NCBI RefSeq assembly: GCF_013204845.1
Contig: NZ_JABMKY010000011.1
Coordinates: forward strand, 62,001 to 126,000
From: Paenibacillus qinlingensis
GTDB lineage: Bacteria > Bacillota > Bacilli > Paenibacillales > NBRC-103111
Direction of reading: 5' to 3'
Length of the DNA: 64,000 nucleotides
Below the pieces are notes generated by a model. It was given only the letters and a program-made list of their open reading frames with translations, was not told the origin of the DNA and did no database searches. The stretch's first letter is position 1; every line of letters begins with the position of its first letter. Below are positions 42,867-51,610 of the stretch, piece by piece. A program made the translations under genes and the position numbers.

Positions 42867-43753
42867 ACGAGGGAAGCCTCCTTGTGATTAGGTGTCGTCA
42901 AAGCTAAGAAGACGTCGTCCATGCTTGGCTTGCGAATGAAGATGCGTGTACCTGGCGGGCACGAGCCCGCGATCTCGTTCAACGTTTGGCTAACATCATG
43001 AACAGTGCCGCTCGTCGGAATGGACAGAATGACTTCGTCCAACGCATTCCGGAGCTCGATGACTTCGCCGCCGACACGAGCTTTCAAGGACTCCGCAGAA
43101 CCGGATGCAACGATGCGCCCATGATTCAACACTGCGATTTCGTCTGCAAGCTGATCCGCTTCTTCCAAATATTGCGTCGTCAACAGGATCGTCATGCCTT
43201 GCTGCTTTAACTGGAGGATAGTCTCCCACAGGGATCGGCGGCTGACCGTATCCAGACCTGTCGTTGGTTCGTCAAGGAAGAGTACCGGACGACTAACGAC
43301 AAGGCTGACCGCCAGATCCAATCTGCGCCGCATGCCGCCAGAGTAGGATTTCACGCGCTTGGCAGCCGCGGCTTCCAGATCAAATTGCTTCAGCAGCTCC
43401 GCTGCACGGACGCGAGATTCACCCGCAGATAAGCCAGCTAGCCGGCACATCATGACGATATTTTCGAGGCCTGTTAGCACCTCATCCACCGCAGCAAATT
43501 GTCCTGTGAGCGAGATCAATCCTCGCACGATCTTGCGGTCAACGATTACGTCATACCCCTCGATTCGTGCAACCCCGCCGTCCGGCTCGGATAACGAGGA
43601 CAGAATGTTAATCAGTGTCGTTTTTCCAGCACCGTTAGGACCAAGCAGTGCGAATATCGTGCCTTTCCCCACCTGTAAATCAATGCCATCCAGTACGGTT
43701 TGTTTGCCAAAGCTTTTGCGCAAGCCGCTTACTTCAATCGAATTCGTATTCAT
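42863..43753 (-). CDS. ABC exporter ATP-binding protein (DrrA-like)
   Basis: A 296-residue ATPase: Walker A G-P-N-G-A-G-K-T-T (about 34-42), signature Y-S-G-G-M-R-R-R-L, Walker B L-F-L-D-E-P-T-T-G-L-D and a DrrA-type C-terminal extension (G-T-R-I-F-I-R-K-P-S-M-D-D-V-F-L-A-L-T). It energises the downstream permease. The promoter should lie in 43754-43930. No dedicated regulator is adjacent; a TetR gene lies 7 kb away. Confidence 0.92.
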   Translation of the reverse strand: MNTNSIEVSGLRKSFGKQTVLDGIDLQVGKGTIFALLGPNGAGKTTLINILSSLSEPDGGVARIEGYDVIVDRKIVRGLISLTGQFAAVDEVLTGLENIVMMCRLAGLSAGESRVRAAELLKQFDLEAAAAKRVKSYSGGMRRRLDLAVSLVVSRPVLFLDEPTTGLDTVSRRSLWETILQLKQQGMTILLTTQYLEEADQLADEIAVLNHGRIVASGSAESLKARVGGEVIELRNALDEVILSIPTSGTVHDVSQTLNEIAGSCPPGTRIFIRKPSMDDVFLALTTPNHKEASLV

Positions 43754-44087
43754 TCGTTATCTCCCCGTTCTTTGAATTGTGGATCATATAAACAGTGTAT
43801 TGCATACTCAGTTATTTATGATCGTTCTCAAGACCGATATTGCACTCGGTCGTGCGTCTCATTCACTCTCCCTCATACCCCACCTTCATCCCGCGAAAAC
43901 CCGCAGTATATAAGGGTTTTATCCACTCCCATCACGAAAAAGTACAGTGAAAATCCCTGCGATTTTCAAATCGTACAGTCTATTTTAACCACAGCAAAAA
44001 TGAGCAGTATCCAATTTCTCACCCAATTTCGTATGATGAAATCGCAAAGAGGACGCATGGTAACCCAGACAGAAGGAGGCAGCATAC
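43754..44087. other. Divergent regulatory region between the exporter and the glycan-utilisation locus
   Basis: No gene. It must hold promoters for both directions. GTATTGCATAC near 43797 is a short dyad close to the exporter start. The dyad/direct-repeat set at 43942-43979 is the main structure; the AAGGAGG ribosome site of the first permease is at 44073-44079. Confidence 0.5.
43942..43979. promoter_or_regulatory. Dyad flanked by direct repeats upstream of the glycan locus
   Basis: GAAAATC-CCTGC-GATTTTC (43949-43967) is a perfect 7-bp inverted repeat. It is flanked by direct repeats GTACAGT at 43942-43948 and 43973-43979, 31 bp apart (three helical turns). AraC-type activators bind direct repeats, so this is a plausible activator site. 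Confidence 0.45.
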
Positions 44088-45017
44088 TTGGGAATCTTCT
44101 CAGCAATACGCAAAGAATCGAAGCATTTTTGGAAGGCAAGAAGTTTGTTTTTGATCGGATTGCCGGCCGTCATTGTGGTGTTTATCTTTTACTACTTACC
44201 TATGTACGGTATCGTGATCGCATTCAAAGATATCAACTACGCCAAAGGCATTTGGGGAAGCGATTGGGTTGGGCTGCATAACTTTAAGTTCTTCTTCAAC
44301 TCACAAGATGCACTAAGGATTACACGTAACACGCTGCTATTAAATGGATTGTTTATCGTAGTGGGGATGTCCTGCGCTTTAGTCATTGGATTATTACTGG
44401 CTGAATTAGGCCGGAGATGGGTGAAGCTGTTTCAGACGATCTTGTTCTTTCCGTATTTTCTTTCGTGGGTTGTCGTCGGTTTCGTCAGTTACATTCTGTT
44501 GAATCCATCCTTCGGGGTGATCAATAAGGTATTGGAACAGTTCCATGTTGCCCCGATCGACTGGTACAGTAAGCCGGGCTATTGGCCCCTCATTTTAACC
44601 CTAACGTATTTATGGAAAAATGTCGGCTACACCGCCATCATCTTCTTCACCGGATTGCTGTCCATCGACAATAGCTATTATGAGGCTGCTTCTATAGATG
44701 GCGCTTCACGATTACAGCAAATTCGGAAGATCTCGATCCCGCTCATTTTGCCACTGATAACGATGTTGTTCATGCTTAATGTGGGCCGTATTTTCTACTC
44801 GGACTTCGGATTATTCTACTTCGTGCCCCGAGATGCAGGGATGCTATACCCAACGACAGATGTCGTAGATACGTATGTGTTTCGCTCATTACGGGTTGTT
44901 GGTGACTTGGGCATGGCCTCCGCAGCTAGCTTGTACCAAGCGGTTGTTGGTCTAGTGCTAGTCGTAACGACGAACGTACTCGTAAGGAAATTTAATAAAG
45001 AAAACGCTTTATTCTAG
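44088..45017 (+). CDS. Carbohydrate ABC transporter permease, set 1 (LplB type)
   Basis: A 309-residue six-helix permease. Y-Y-L-P-M-Y-G-I-V-I-A-F-K-D-I-N and EAA loop E-A-A-S-I-D-G-A-S-R-L-Q-Q-I-R-K-I-S-I-P identify the LplB class (COG4209). The TTG start at 44088 is supported by AAGGAGG 8 bases upstream. First gene of the locus, followed by its partner permease and then, unusually, the binding protein last. Confidence 0.93.
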   Translation: MGIFSAIRKESKHFWKARSLFLIGLPAVIVVFIFYYLPMYGIVIAFKDINYAKGIWGSDWVGLHNFKFFFNSQDALRITRNTLLLNGLFIVVGMSCALVIGLLLAELGRRWVKLFQTILFFPYFLSWVVVGFVSYILLNPSFGVINKVLEQFHVAPIDWYSKPGYWPLILTLTYLWKNVGYTAIIFFTGLLSIDNSYYEAASIDGASRLQQIRKISIPLILPLITMLFMLNVGRIFYSDFGLFYFVPRDAGMLYPTTDVVDTYVFRSLRVVGDLGMASAASLYQAVVGLVLVVTTNVLVRKFNKENALF

Positions 45018-45031
45018 GGAGGAGGGTGGCG

Positions 45032-45919
45032 GTGCGTTCATCTATCAAGAAAAAGCCGGAAAATAACTGGCTGATCATTCTATTCTTTATGGTTTTATCC
45101 ATCCTGTTCATCTATCCGATGCTGTACGTTATTTCGGTCTCACTCTCCTTCGATGGGGACATCGCCAAATTTGGCTACCAGCTGATTCCGGAACGCATTA
45201 CGTTTGTCGCGTATTCGTATATTTTTCAAACGCCGAAGGCACTGCTTCAATCCTACATGGTGACGATTTTTGTGACAGTCGTAGGAACCGTGTTAAGCTT
45301 GATACTCACTTCTTCCCTAGCCTATATCATGACGCGGAAGGATTACCGGTATAGCCGTATCACAGGCTACTTCGTCTTCTTCACGTTGCTCTTCAATGCC
45401 GGATTAGTTCCTTCGTATATCGTTATGACTAGTGTATTGCACCTGCAGGATACGATTTGGGCCTTAATTCTTCCGTATGGGGTCAGCGCGTGGTTTACGA
45501 TGCTTATGAAAGGCTTTATGGATGGGTTACCTTTTGAAATTATTGAGTCGGCCAAAATCGATGGATCTTCCGAACTGAGCACCTTCGTGCGAATTGTTCT
45601 TCCACTTTCGAAACCAGCACTAGCTACTGTAGGTTTGTTCTATGCTCTGGCTTACTGGAATGATTGGTGGCTTGCGATGCTGTACATTCAAAATGAGAAT
45701 CTGATTCCGCTTCAATACTACTTGCAGCGAATCATGTCTAATATCGAGTTTTTGACGAAAAATATGCAAGCAGGCATCAGCATTGATATGAGCGCGATTC
45801 CAGCTGAATCTTCCCGTATGGGGATTGCCATTCTGGCAGCAGGCCCGATGTTATTCGCCTTCCCATTCTTTCAGAAATACTTGATCAAAGGATTGACAGT
45901 TGGTGCCGTTAAAGGCTAA
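45032..45919 (+). CDS. Carbohydrate ABC transporter permease, set 1 (LplC type)
   Basis: A 295-residue six-helix permease (COG0395). EAA loop I-E-S-A-K-I-D-G-S-S-E-L-S-T-F-V-R-I-V-L-P and C-terminal F-F-Q-K-Y-L-I-K-G-L-T-V-G-A-V-K-G. Two GTG codons are possible; 45032 is preferred because GGGAGGAGGG ends 5 bases before it, whereas 45026 overlaps the site. The first residues are strongly basic (R-S-S-I-K-K-K), as in its paralogues. Confidence 0.92.
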   Translation: MRSSIKKKPENNWLIILFFMVLSILFIYPMLYVISVSLSFDGDIAKFGYQLIPERITFVAYSYIFQTPKALLQSYMVTIFVTVVGTVLSLILTSSLAYIMTRKDYRYSRITGYFVFFTLLFNAGLVPSYIVMTSVLHLQDTIWALILPYGVSAWFTMLMKGFMDGLPFEIIESAKIDGSSELSTFVRIVLPLSKPALATVGLFYALAYWNDWWLAMLYIQNENLIPLQYYLQRIMSNIEFLTKNMQAGISIDMSAIPAESSRMGIAILAAGPMLFAFPFFQKYLIKGLTVGAVKG

Positions 45920-45984
45920 CTGAGTGTATGGCTTCAAAACGTTTGTCAATCCGAATCCGGATCGGATGATAATACATGTCTTCC

Positions 45985-46070
45985 TTAGTACTCTTTCTAA
46001 GTACTCTTTCTAAGTACTCTTTCTAAGTACTCTTTCTAAGTACTCTTTCTAAGTACTCTTTCTTAGTACC
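45985..46070. repeat. 13-bp tandem repeat (about 6.5 units of AAGTACTCTTTCT)
   Basis: AAGTACTCTTTCT repeats with exact 13-base period from about 45986, with TTAGTACTC at the left end and CTTAGTACC at the right end as variant units. Each unit holds the palindrome AGTACT. It lies between the permease stop (45919) and the binding-protein ribosome site (46088). Confidence 0.95.
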
Positions 46071-46103
46071 ATTTTGACCATAAGATCAGGAGGGTTCGAT
46101 GAT

Positions 46104-47669
46104 ATGAAAAATAGATCAATCAAAGCGTTATCTCCCGTTATTGTAAGCTGTGTGTCCCTATCCATGCTGCTCAGCGCTTGCGGTTCTAGCACGAATAGCT
46201 CTTCTCCGTCCCCAGCAACCAGCGCAGCACCTGCATCACCAGCGGCAACGACTGCGTCATCAGTACCAGCAACAACGGAGTTAAAACCATATGAGATTAC
46301 CTGGTATTTGCCGCAGAGCGTATTCCCTGATGCGAAGTTGGTTCAAGATGCGATGAGCAAAATTACCAAAGAGAAAATCAACGCAACATTGAACATTCAA
46401 TTGGTCGATTGGGGGACGTACGATCAGAAAATGCAAGCGATTGCAGCTTCTGGCGAGAAAGCAGATCTTATTTTCACATCCAATTGGACCAATGATTACC
46501 TGCAAAATGTAAACAAAGGGGCATTCTTGGATATCACTGATCTGTTGCCCAAATACGGACCAGATATTCTGAAGCAGGTTCCTCCAGCTGCTTGGGATGC
46601 TGCGAAAGTGAAAGGCAAGCTGTACGGTATCATAAACACGCAAGTTTTGGCTCGTACACCAGGCGTGCTCATTAACAAAACTTCTTTGGACAAATATGGA
46701 TTTAAAGCGGATCAGTTCAAGACATTGGCGGATTTGACCCCATTTTTTGAAAAAGTAAAAGCGTCGGAGCCTGATAAATATCCATTCAGCCTGAAGGGTG
46801 ATACGGATGTCATGGGGAACTACGGCAGCGCCATTGGTCTTGAGTACTTTTCACAAAAGAACCCAGGGGTTGTTCGCATCGACGATGCTTCCTCCAAAGT
46901 TGTGAATTTGTATGAGACGAAGGAGTTTACGGCCTTTTTGAAGCAAATGCGTGAATGGTATTCCAAAGGAATCATACGTAAAGACGCAGCAACGATTAAA
47001 GATACGAACTCGGATGAATTAGCAGGCAAATACGTATCCTCCACATTCACAGTTATCAATCCGGATACGGCGGCGAACCAAGCACAACGCTTTGGTGGTG
47101 GAGACGCAGCGAATGTAGCAGCGATTGAATTTTCTAAACCATATATGAGCACAGGCTCGATCATCGCTACCATGACAGCCATTTCTCGCACATCCAAAGA
47201 TCCTGCCAGAGCGATGATGTTCTACAACTTGATGTACTCGAATGCGGAACTGTTTAATCTGATGAGCTATGGGATCGAAGGTAAGCATTATACGAAGGTT
47301 TCAGATGGTTTGATCAAAAAGATGGACAATGCCGGTTACTGGGTAGATTCCGGTTGGGAGTACGGCAACATGTTTAATTCGTTCCGAACTAGTGCAACGC
47401 AGCCGAAATGGTTCCCGGCAGGTCCTGATAAGAATGCAGCAGCGATTCCTTCCAAGATTCTTGGCTTCTCTTTTGACCCAAGTAACGTGAAGAGTGAATT
47501 GGCACAAACCGCATCCGTCGTGGATGAATTCTATGCGGGATTAATCACGGGAATCGCTGACCCAGACACAACACTGCCAGCTATGAATGCGAAGCTGAAA
47601 AAAGCAGGCTTGGACAACATTTTGGCGGAAATGCAGAAACAAATCGATGCTTGGAAAGCCGCGAAATAA
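46104..47669 (+). CDS. Carbohydrate ABC transporter substrate-binding lipoprotein, set 1
   Basis: A 521-residue lipoprotein. Signal peptide with lipobox L-S-A-C (Cys26), a Ser/Pro/Ala linker of about 35 residues, then a long solute-binding domain (I-T-W-Y-L-P-Q-S, A-S-G-E-K-A-D-L-I-F-T-S-N-W, I-E-G-K-H-Y-T-K-V). The ATG at 46104 is 9 bases after AGGAGGG; an upstream frame extension has no site. Separated from its permeases by the 13-bp repeat array, so its level may be set independently of theirs. Confidence 0.92.
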   Translation: MKNRSIKALSPVIVSCVSLSMLLSACGSSTNSSSPSPATSAAPASPAATTASSVPATTELKPYEITWYLPQSVFPDAKLVQDAMSKITKEKINATLNIQLVDWGTYDQKMQAIAASGEKADLIFTSNWTNDYLQNVNKGAFLDITDLLPKYGPDILKQVPPAAWDAAKVKGKLYGIINTQVLARTPGVLINKTSLDKYGFKADQFKTLADLTPFFEKVKASEPDKYPFSLKGDTDVMGNYGSAIGLEYFSQKNPGVVRIDDASSKVVNLYETKEFTAFLKQMREWYSKGIIRKDAATIKDTNSDELAGKYVSSTFTVINPDTAANQAQRFGGGDAANVAAIEFSKPYMSTGSIIATMTAISRTSKDPARAMMFYNLMYSNAELFNLMSYGIEGKHYTKVSDGLIKKMDNAGYWVDSGWEYGNMFNSFRTSATQPKWFPAGPDKNAAAIPSKILGFSFDPSNVKSELAQTASVVDEFYAGLITGIADPDTTLPAMNAKLKKAGLDNILAEMQKQIDAWKAAK

Positions 47670-47980
47670 GAAATGAACGAAAAGCCGCTTCTCTTCAATG
47701 AGAAAGCATGGTTTGCTAGTCCTCTGTGAACGAGATCGAATAATCAGCAGTCTCTCCATTCTGGGGAGGCTGCTATTTGTATACCAAGTGAGAACCCCCA
47801 TAGAGACAGGGAATGTCTATTGTCACCTTAACAAAATGAACAATGTGTAAGAAAGGTGACAGGATGTTTTGTAAGAAAGGTCAACTGGGCAAAACATGTC
47901 TATTTCCAATCTCTTCACCGCAGGATACGATCGAATTGCCAGCACAACAGCAGGCTCAATTTCGAAAGGGTGAACACAAC
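47670..47980. other. Region between transporter sets 1 and 2
   Basis: About 310 bases without a supported gene: a hairpin at 47746-47779, then sequence in frame with the next permease whose possible start at 47843 lacks the protein pattern of the family. A promoter for set 2 could lie here, but none is clear. Confidence 0.4.
47746..47779 (+). terminator. Terminator-like hairpin after binding protein 1
   Basis: AGCAGTCTCTCC pairs with GGGGAGGCTGCT (two G-T pairs) around ATTCT, followed by a weak ATTTGT tail; probably a partial terminator. Confidence 0.55.
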
Positions 47981-48958
47981 ATGGAGGAAAGAGCGACCGG
48001 TTTCCATACAGGTAGAAACCAACGGAAGCCAATATGGATCAAACCAAAACAATCCACATTCAGAAACCGACTGATACGGGATCGACATCTGTATCTGATG
48101 CTACTGCCTGTGATCGGATTTTATCTGTTATTTAAGTACGCTCCGATGGTTGGTGAAATTATTGCCTTTAAGGATTATCGATTTGCAGATGGTATTTTTG
48201 GGAGTAACTGGGTGGGGTTTAAACACTTCACTAGCTTATTCCAAAGTATTGATTTTTGGAGAGTTCTCAGGAATACTTTACTGCTTAATGTCTACAGTCT
48301 TGTTTTAGGATTCCCAATACCTATTCTCCTTGCGCTTCTCCTTAATGAAGTACGCAAAGAGTGGTATAAACGGACTGTGCAGAATCTGCTTTATCTACCT
48401 CATTTTATCTCATGGGTTGTTCTAGGGGGTATCTTTATAGCGATGCTTTCCCCCAGCACAGGGGTTGTGAATTTGGTGCTGACGAAAGTGTTTGGCATCG
48501 AGCCCATCTACTTCATGGCTAGCTCCGGCTGGTGGCCAATCGCTTATACATTATCCGGTATTTGGCGCGAAGCGGGTTGGGGCACTATTTTATACCTAGC
48601 AGCTATGGCATCCATTGATCCTCAGCAGTATGAAGCAGCGAAGATGGACGGTGCATCGAAACTACGCCAGATATGGCACATTACGTTACCAGGAATTCGC
48701 AGCACAATTGCTATTTTGCTCGTCCTTCGGATGGGGCACATGATGGATGTGGGTCTCGAGCAGACGCTGGTTCTCCAGAATATGTCTGTATTGGATGTAG
48801 CGGATGTCATTAGCACCTACGTGTATCGTGTGGGCTTACAAAATATGAACTATAGCTATACGACAGCATTAGGCTTGTTCCAGTCCGCGGTTGGTTTGAT
48901 ACTAGTCGTGGGCGTGAATCGATTAACCCGAGTTTTTGGAGAACGGGGGCTTTGGTAA
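47981..48958 (+). CDS. Carbohydrate ABC transporter permease, set 2 (LplB type)
   Basis: A 325-residue six-helix permease. L-L-P-V-I-G-F-Y-L-L-F-K-Y-A-P-M-V-G and EAA loop E-A-A-K-M-D-G-A-S-K-L-R-Q-I-W-H-I-T-L-P-G-I. It is closer to the permease at 23179 than to set 1 (shared W-H-I-T-L-P-G-I-R and C-terminal W). The ATG at 47981 (AAAGGGTGA 8 bases upstream) is preferred; an extended frame from 47843 would add 46 residues of Cys/Gln-rich sequence unlike the family. Confidence 0.92.
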   Translation: MEERATGFHTGRNQRKPIWIKPKQSTFRNRLIRDRHLYLMLLPVIGFYLLFKYAPMVGEIIAFKDYRFADGIFGSNWVGFKHFTSLFQSIDFWRVLRNTLLLNVYSLVLGFPIPILLALLLNEVRKEWYKRTVQNLLYLPHFISWVVLGGIFIAMLSPSTGVVNLVLTKVFGIEPIYFMASSGWWPIAYTLSGIWREAGWGTILYLAAMASIDPQQYEAAKMDGASKLRQIWHITLPGIRSTIAILLVLRMGHMMDVGLEQTLVLQNMSVLDVADVISTYVYRVGLQNMNYSYTTALGLFQSAVGLILVVGVNRLTRVFGERGLW

Positions 48959-48961
48959 TCC

Positions 48962-49858
48962 ATGAAAACCTACAAAAGAAATCAACCATTATTTACTCGT
49001 TTGGGAACAGTGGCGAATTACACAGTGCTTGCTATGTGTTCACTAATTGCTTTATACCCTTTTTGGTATGAGATCGCAGCTTCGTTCAGCAGTAGTAGAG
49101 CCATTACAGCGGGGGAGGTGTCCTTATGGCCAATAGAATTCAATACGGAAGCCTACCAGCGGCTTTTCCAGGATGGGCAGCTCTTCGTAGCCATGCGCAA
49201 CACCGTACTGGTAACTGTTGTGGGAACAGCGCTCAATATGGTACTTACTTTATTGGCCGCGTATCCGCTTTCTAGACGAAGACTGATGGGACGCACGTCC
49301 ATCCTCATGTTCATCACATTTACGATGTTGTTCGTTTCGGGTGTAATTCCGAATTTTATACTCGTAAAATCCTTAGGTCTTATGGATACGTACTGGGCAT
49401 TATGGCTGCCTGCTTTAATAAGTACGTATAACATGTTCGTGATGAAAACGTTCATGGAGGGCTTACCAGAGGAACTTGAGGAGTCTGCAGCTATCGACGG
49501 CGCAGGCGATTGGCGAATTTTGGTGGGGATCATCGTACCATTATGCAAGCCGATTTTAGCTGCTCTTTCCCTGTTCTATGCGGTGGGCTGGTGGAACTCG
49601 TATTTCAACGTATTGCTTTATGTGACCAAGACGACCATGCAGACGCTGACGCTCAAGCTCTACCAAATGATTCTGCAGGTGGATCAGAGTTTGCTCGACA
49701 ATACCTCTGGAAGTGAGGGTGTGGCTAATGTAGTCCTGACGCCAGAAGGCATCAAAGCGGCTGCCATCGTCATCGCAGTTACGCCAATTCTGGTAGTCTA
49801 TCCGTTCCTTCAGAAACATTTCGTCAAAGGAGTCTTGATTGGATCGGTTAAAGGCTGA
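48962..49858 (+). CDS. Carbohydrate ABC transporter permease, set 2 (LplC type)
   Basis: A 298-residue six-helix permease (COG0395). EAA loop E-E-S-A-A-I-D-G-A-G-D-W-R-I-L-V-G-I-I-V-P and C-terminal Y-P-F-L-Q-K-H-F-V-K-G-V-L-I-G-S-V-K-G. The ATG lies only three bases after the stop of its partner with no clear ribosome site in between, so translation is probably coupled. Confidence 0.92.
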   Translation: MKTYKRNQPLFTRLGTVANYTVLAMCSLIALYPFWYEIAASFSSSRAITAGEVSLWPIEFNTEAYQRLFQDGQLFVAMRNTVLVTVVGTALNMVLTLLAAYPLSRRRLMGRTSILMFITFTMLFVSGVIPNFILVKSLGLMDTYWALWLPALISTYNMFVMKTFMEGLPEELEESAAIDGAGDWRILVGIIVPLCKPILAALSLFYAVGWWNSYFNVLLYVTKTTMQTLTLKLYQMILQVDQSLLDNTSGSEGVANVVLTPEGIKAAAIVIAVTPILVVYPFLQKHFVKGVLIGSVKG

Positions 49859-49914
49859 TATCATGGGGCAAATAGCCCTTGGTATAGATACTAAACTATA
49901 AGGGGATGAATTCA

Positions 49915-51519
49915 TTGAACAAGTCTAACCATGTTTGGAAACCAGTTCTTGCTGCAAGCTTGTCTTTGGCGGTACTGGCTGCCTGTAGTTCGAATACGGG
50001 AACGACCGAAAGCAGCTCGACTGCGCCACAAGGCAGTACATCAGCTGCGGCAACACCGGCAGGACCGAAGAAAGAAATCAGCATTTCCACGTTTGATCGA
50101 GGTACAGTAGCCGCAGAAGAAGGCAGCTATGAGGATAACCGCTGGACGAAATGGATCAATGAAAATTCCCCTGCGAAAGTGAATTGGGTGCCAGTTCCCC
50201 GAGCGCAGGCCCAACAGAAGTTAAGCACCCTGGTTGCTTCTGGCAGTGCGCCAGATCTCATCTGGGAGTATGATCGCAACTATATTGCGCAATTAGCCAA
50301 CCAAGGTGCCATTCAGCCCATTGACAGCTATATTGAGAAGTACAGTACGACATTGAAAAAGTATCTGCAAGAACATCCTGAGCTGAAATCTGCCATGACG
50401 ATTAATGGTAAAATGTATGCAATTACCAGCAGCAGAAGTATTGATGGTATTGCCAACCATGCCATGTGGATTCGTCAGGATTGGTTGGATAAACTCGGAT
50501 TAAAGGCACCAACGACAACGGAAGAATTGATTGAAGTGGCTAAAAAATTTAAAGATGAGGACCCTGACGGCAATGGTAAAGCAGATACCGTACCGATTGC
50601 GTTCAATGGTAATGCTGTGCAAATTATCAGAGCGTTCTTTTCGGTGAATGAGAATCAATGGTATTTGGAAGACGGCAAAATGAAATTTGGTAGAACGTTG
50701 GATCGCTACAAGGATTCCATTGCATATCAGAAATCGTTATTCGATCAAGGTTTATTGGATAAAGAATATATTACGGATAGCAACTTTCAGCGAGCGCGCC
50801 AATTGTGGACGACGGGCAAATCAGGTATTTATATGAGTTCTTGGAATATGCAAAATGAATTTATAGATCTAAAGAAAAACGTGCCGGATGCGAAGATGGT
50901 TCCGTTAGAACCGGTAACTAGTAAATATGGAAAAAATGGCTTGTATCAGGAGCTGCCAGCGAATATTCTTGTCGCGTTTAACAGCAAGATGAAGGAAGAT
51001 AAAATTGAAACAGCTGTTAAATTCCTAGATTGGATGATGGAAAAAGGGGATATGTCACTGAAGTACGGCGAGGAAAACGTTCATTACAAACTGTTGGATG
51101 GGAAGATTCCTCAAGTTCTGAACGCTGATAAATCCCGTAAGGAAGTATCTTATGCATATGAGTACGCAATCGTATCCGATTTCAGCTTAGTTCCTGAGTG
51201 GTTCCCGGTTATGGCTGCACAAGATGCTGTATCCCAAGAATATGCCAAAATAAAAACGCAATCTTTGAATACGGCCCTCAAAAATAAATATCGCAGAGAC
51301 ATTGCCTTTAATCCGGATCTTCCTGAAGTCAGTCAATTAATCGCAACCTTCCATCCGATTGCAACGCAAATTGAGGTGAAAGCTGTAACAGGCGGCAGTG
51401 CTTCAACCCCAGAAACTGCGATGGAAGAAGTGCGCAAAGAATGGAAGCGACTTGGCGGGGAAAATGTGGAGAAGCTGGCCCAAGAATGGTATGAGAAGAA
51501 CAAAGAGTTTTTGAAATAA
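49915..51519 (+). CDS. Carbohydrate ABC transporter substrate-binding lipoprotein, set 2
   Basis: A 534-residue lipoprotein with lipobox L-A-A-C (Cys24 from the TTG start), a Ser/Thr/Ala linker, then a solute-binding domain sharing with the protein at 21489 the I-R-Q-D-W-L-D-K-L-G-L-K-A-P segment and the D-P-D-G-N-G-K-A-D-T calcium-loop-like motif. AAGGGG directly abuts the ATG at 49906 but is 9 bases from the in-frame TTG at 49915, so the TTG is preferred. Completes set 2. Confidence 0.92.
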   Translation: MNKSNHVWKPVLAASLSLAVLAACSSNTGTTESSSTAPQGSTSAAATPAGPKKEISISTFDRGTVAAEEGSYEDNRWTKWINENSPAKVNWVPVPRAQAQQKLSTLVASGSAPDLIWEYDRNYIAQLANQGAIQPIDSYIEKYSTTLKKYLQEHPELKSAMTINGKMYAITSSRSIDGIANHAMWIRQDWLDKLGLKAPTTTEELIEVAKKFKDEDPDGNGKADTVPIAFNGNAVQIIRAFFSVNENQWYLEDGKMKFGRTLDRYKDSIAYQKSLFDQGLLDKEYITDSNFQRARQLWTTGKSGIYMSSWNMQNEFIDLKKNVPDAKMVPLEPVTSKYGKNGLYQELPANILVAFNSKMKEDKIETAVKFLDWMMEKGDMSLKYGEENVHYKLLDGKIPQVLNADKSRKEVSYAYEYAIVSDFSLVPEWFPVMAAQDAVSQEYAKIKTQSLNTALKNKYRRDIAFNPDLPEVSQLIATFHPIATQIEVKAVTGGSASTPETAMEEVRKEWKRLGGENVEKLAQEWYEKNKEFLK

Positions 51520-51541
51520 TACACGTGTAAAAATGAATCTT

Positions 51542-51578
51542 TGGGAAGGCTGCCTGCTTATACAGGTTGACCTTCCCA
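51542..51578 (+). ncRNA. Intercistronic hairpin before the helical enzyme gene
   Basis: TGGGAAGG / CCTTCCCA perfect 8-bp stem plus CCTG/CAGG inner stem, followed by TTATTATTCTTTT and then the AAAGGAGGG ribosome site. Could be an attenuator, partial terminator or mRNA-stabilising structure; it is a cis-element rather than a separate RNA gene. Confidence 0.5.
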
Positions 51579-51610
51579 TTATTATTCTTTTAAAGGAGGG
51601 ACTTCCCAAC

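Noticed and set aside
43700-44281. 193-codon plus-strand frame across the exporter/permease intergenic region
   Set aside because: It overlaps the start regions of two well-supported genes, has an atypical composition and no ribosome site.
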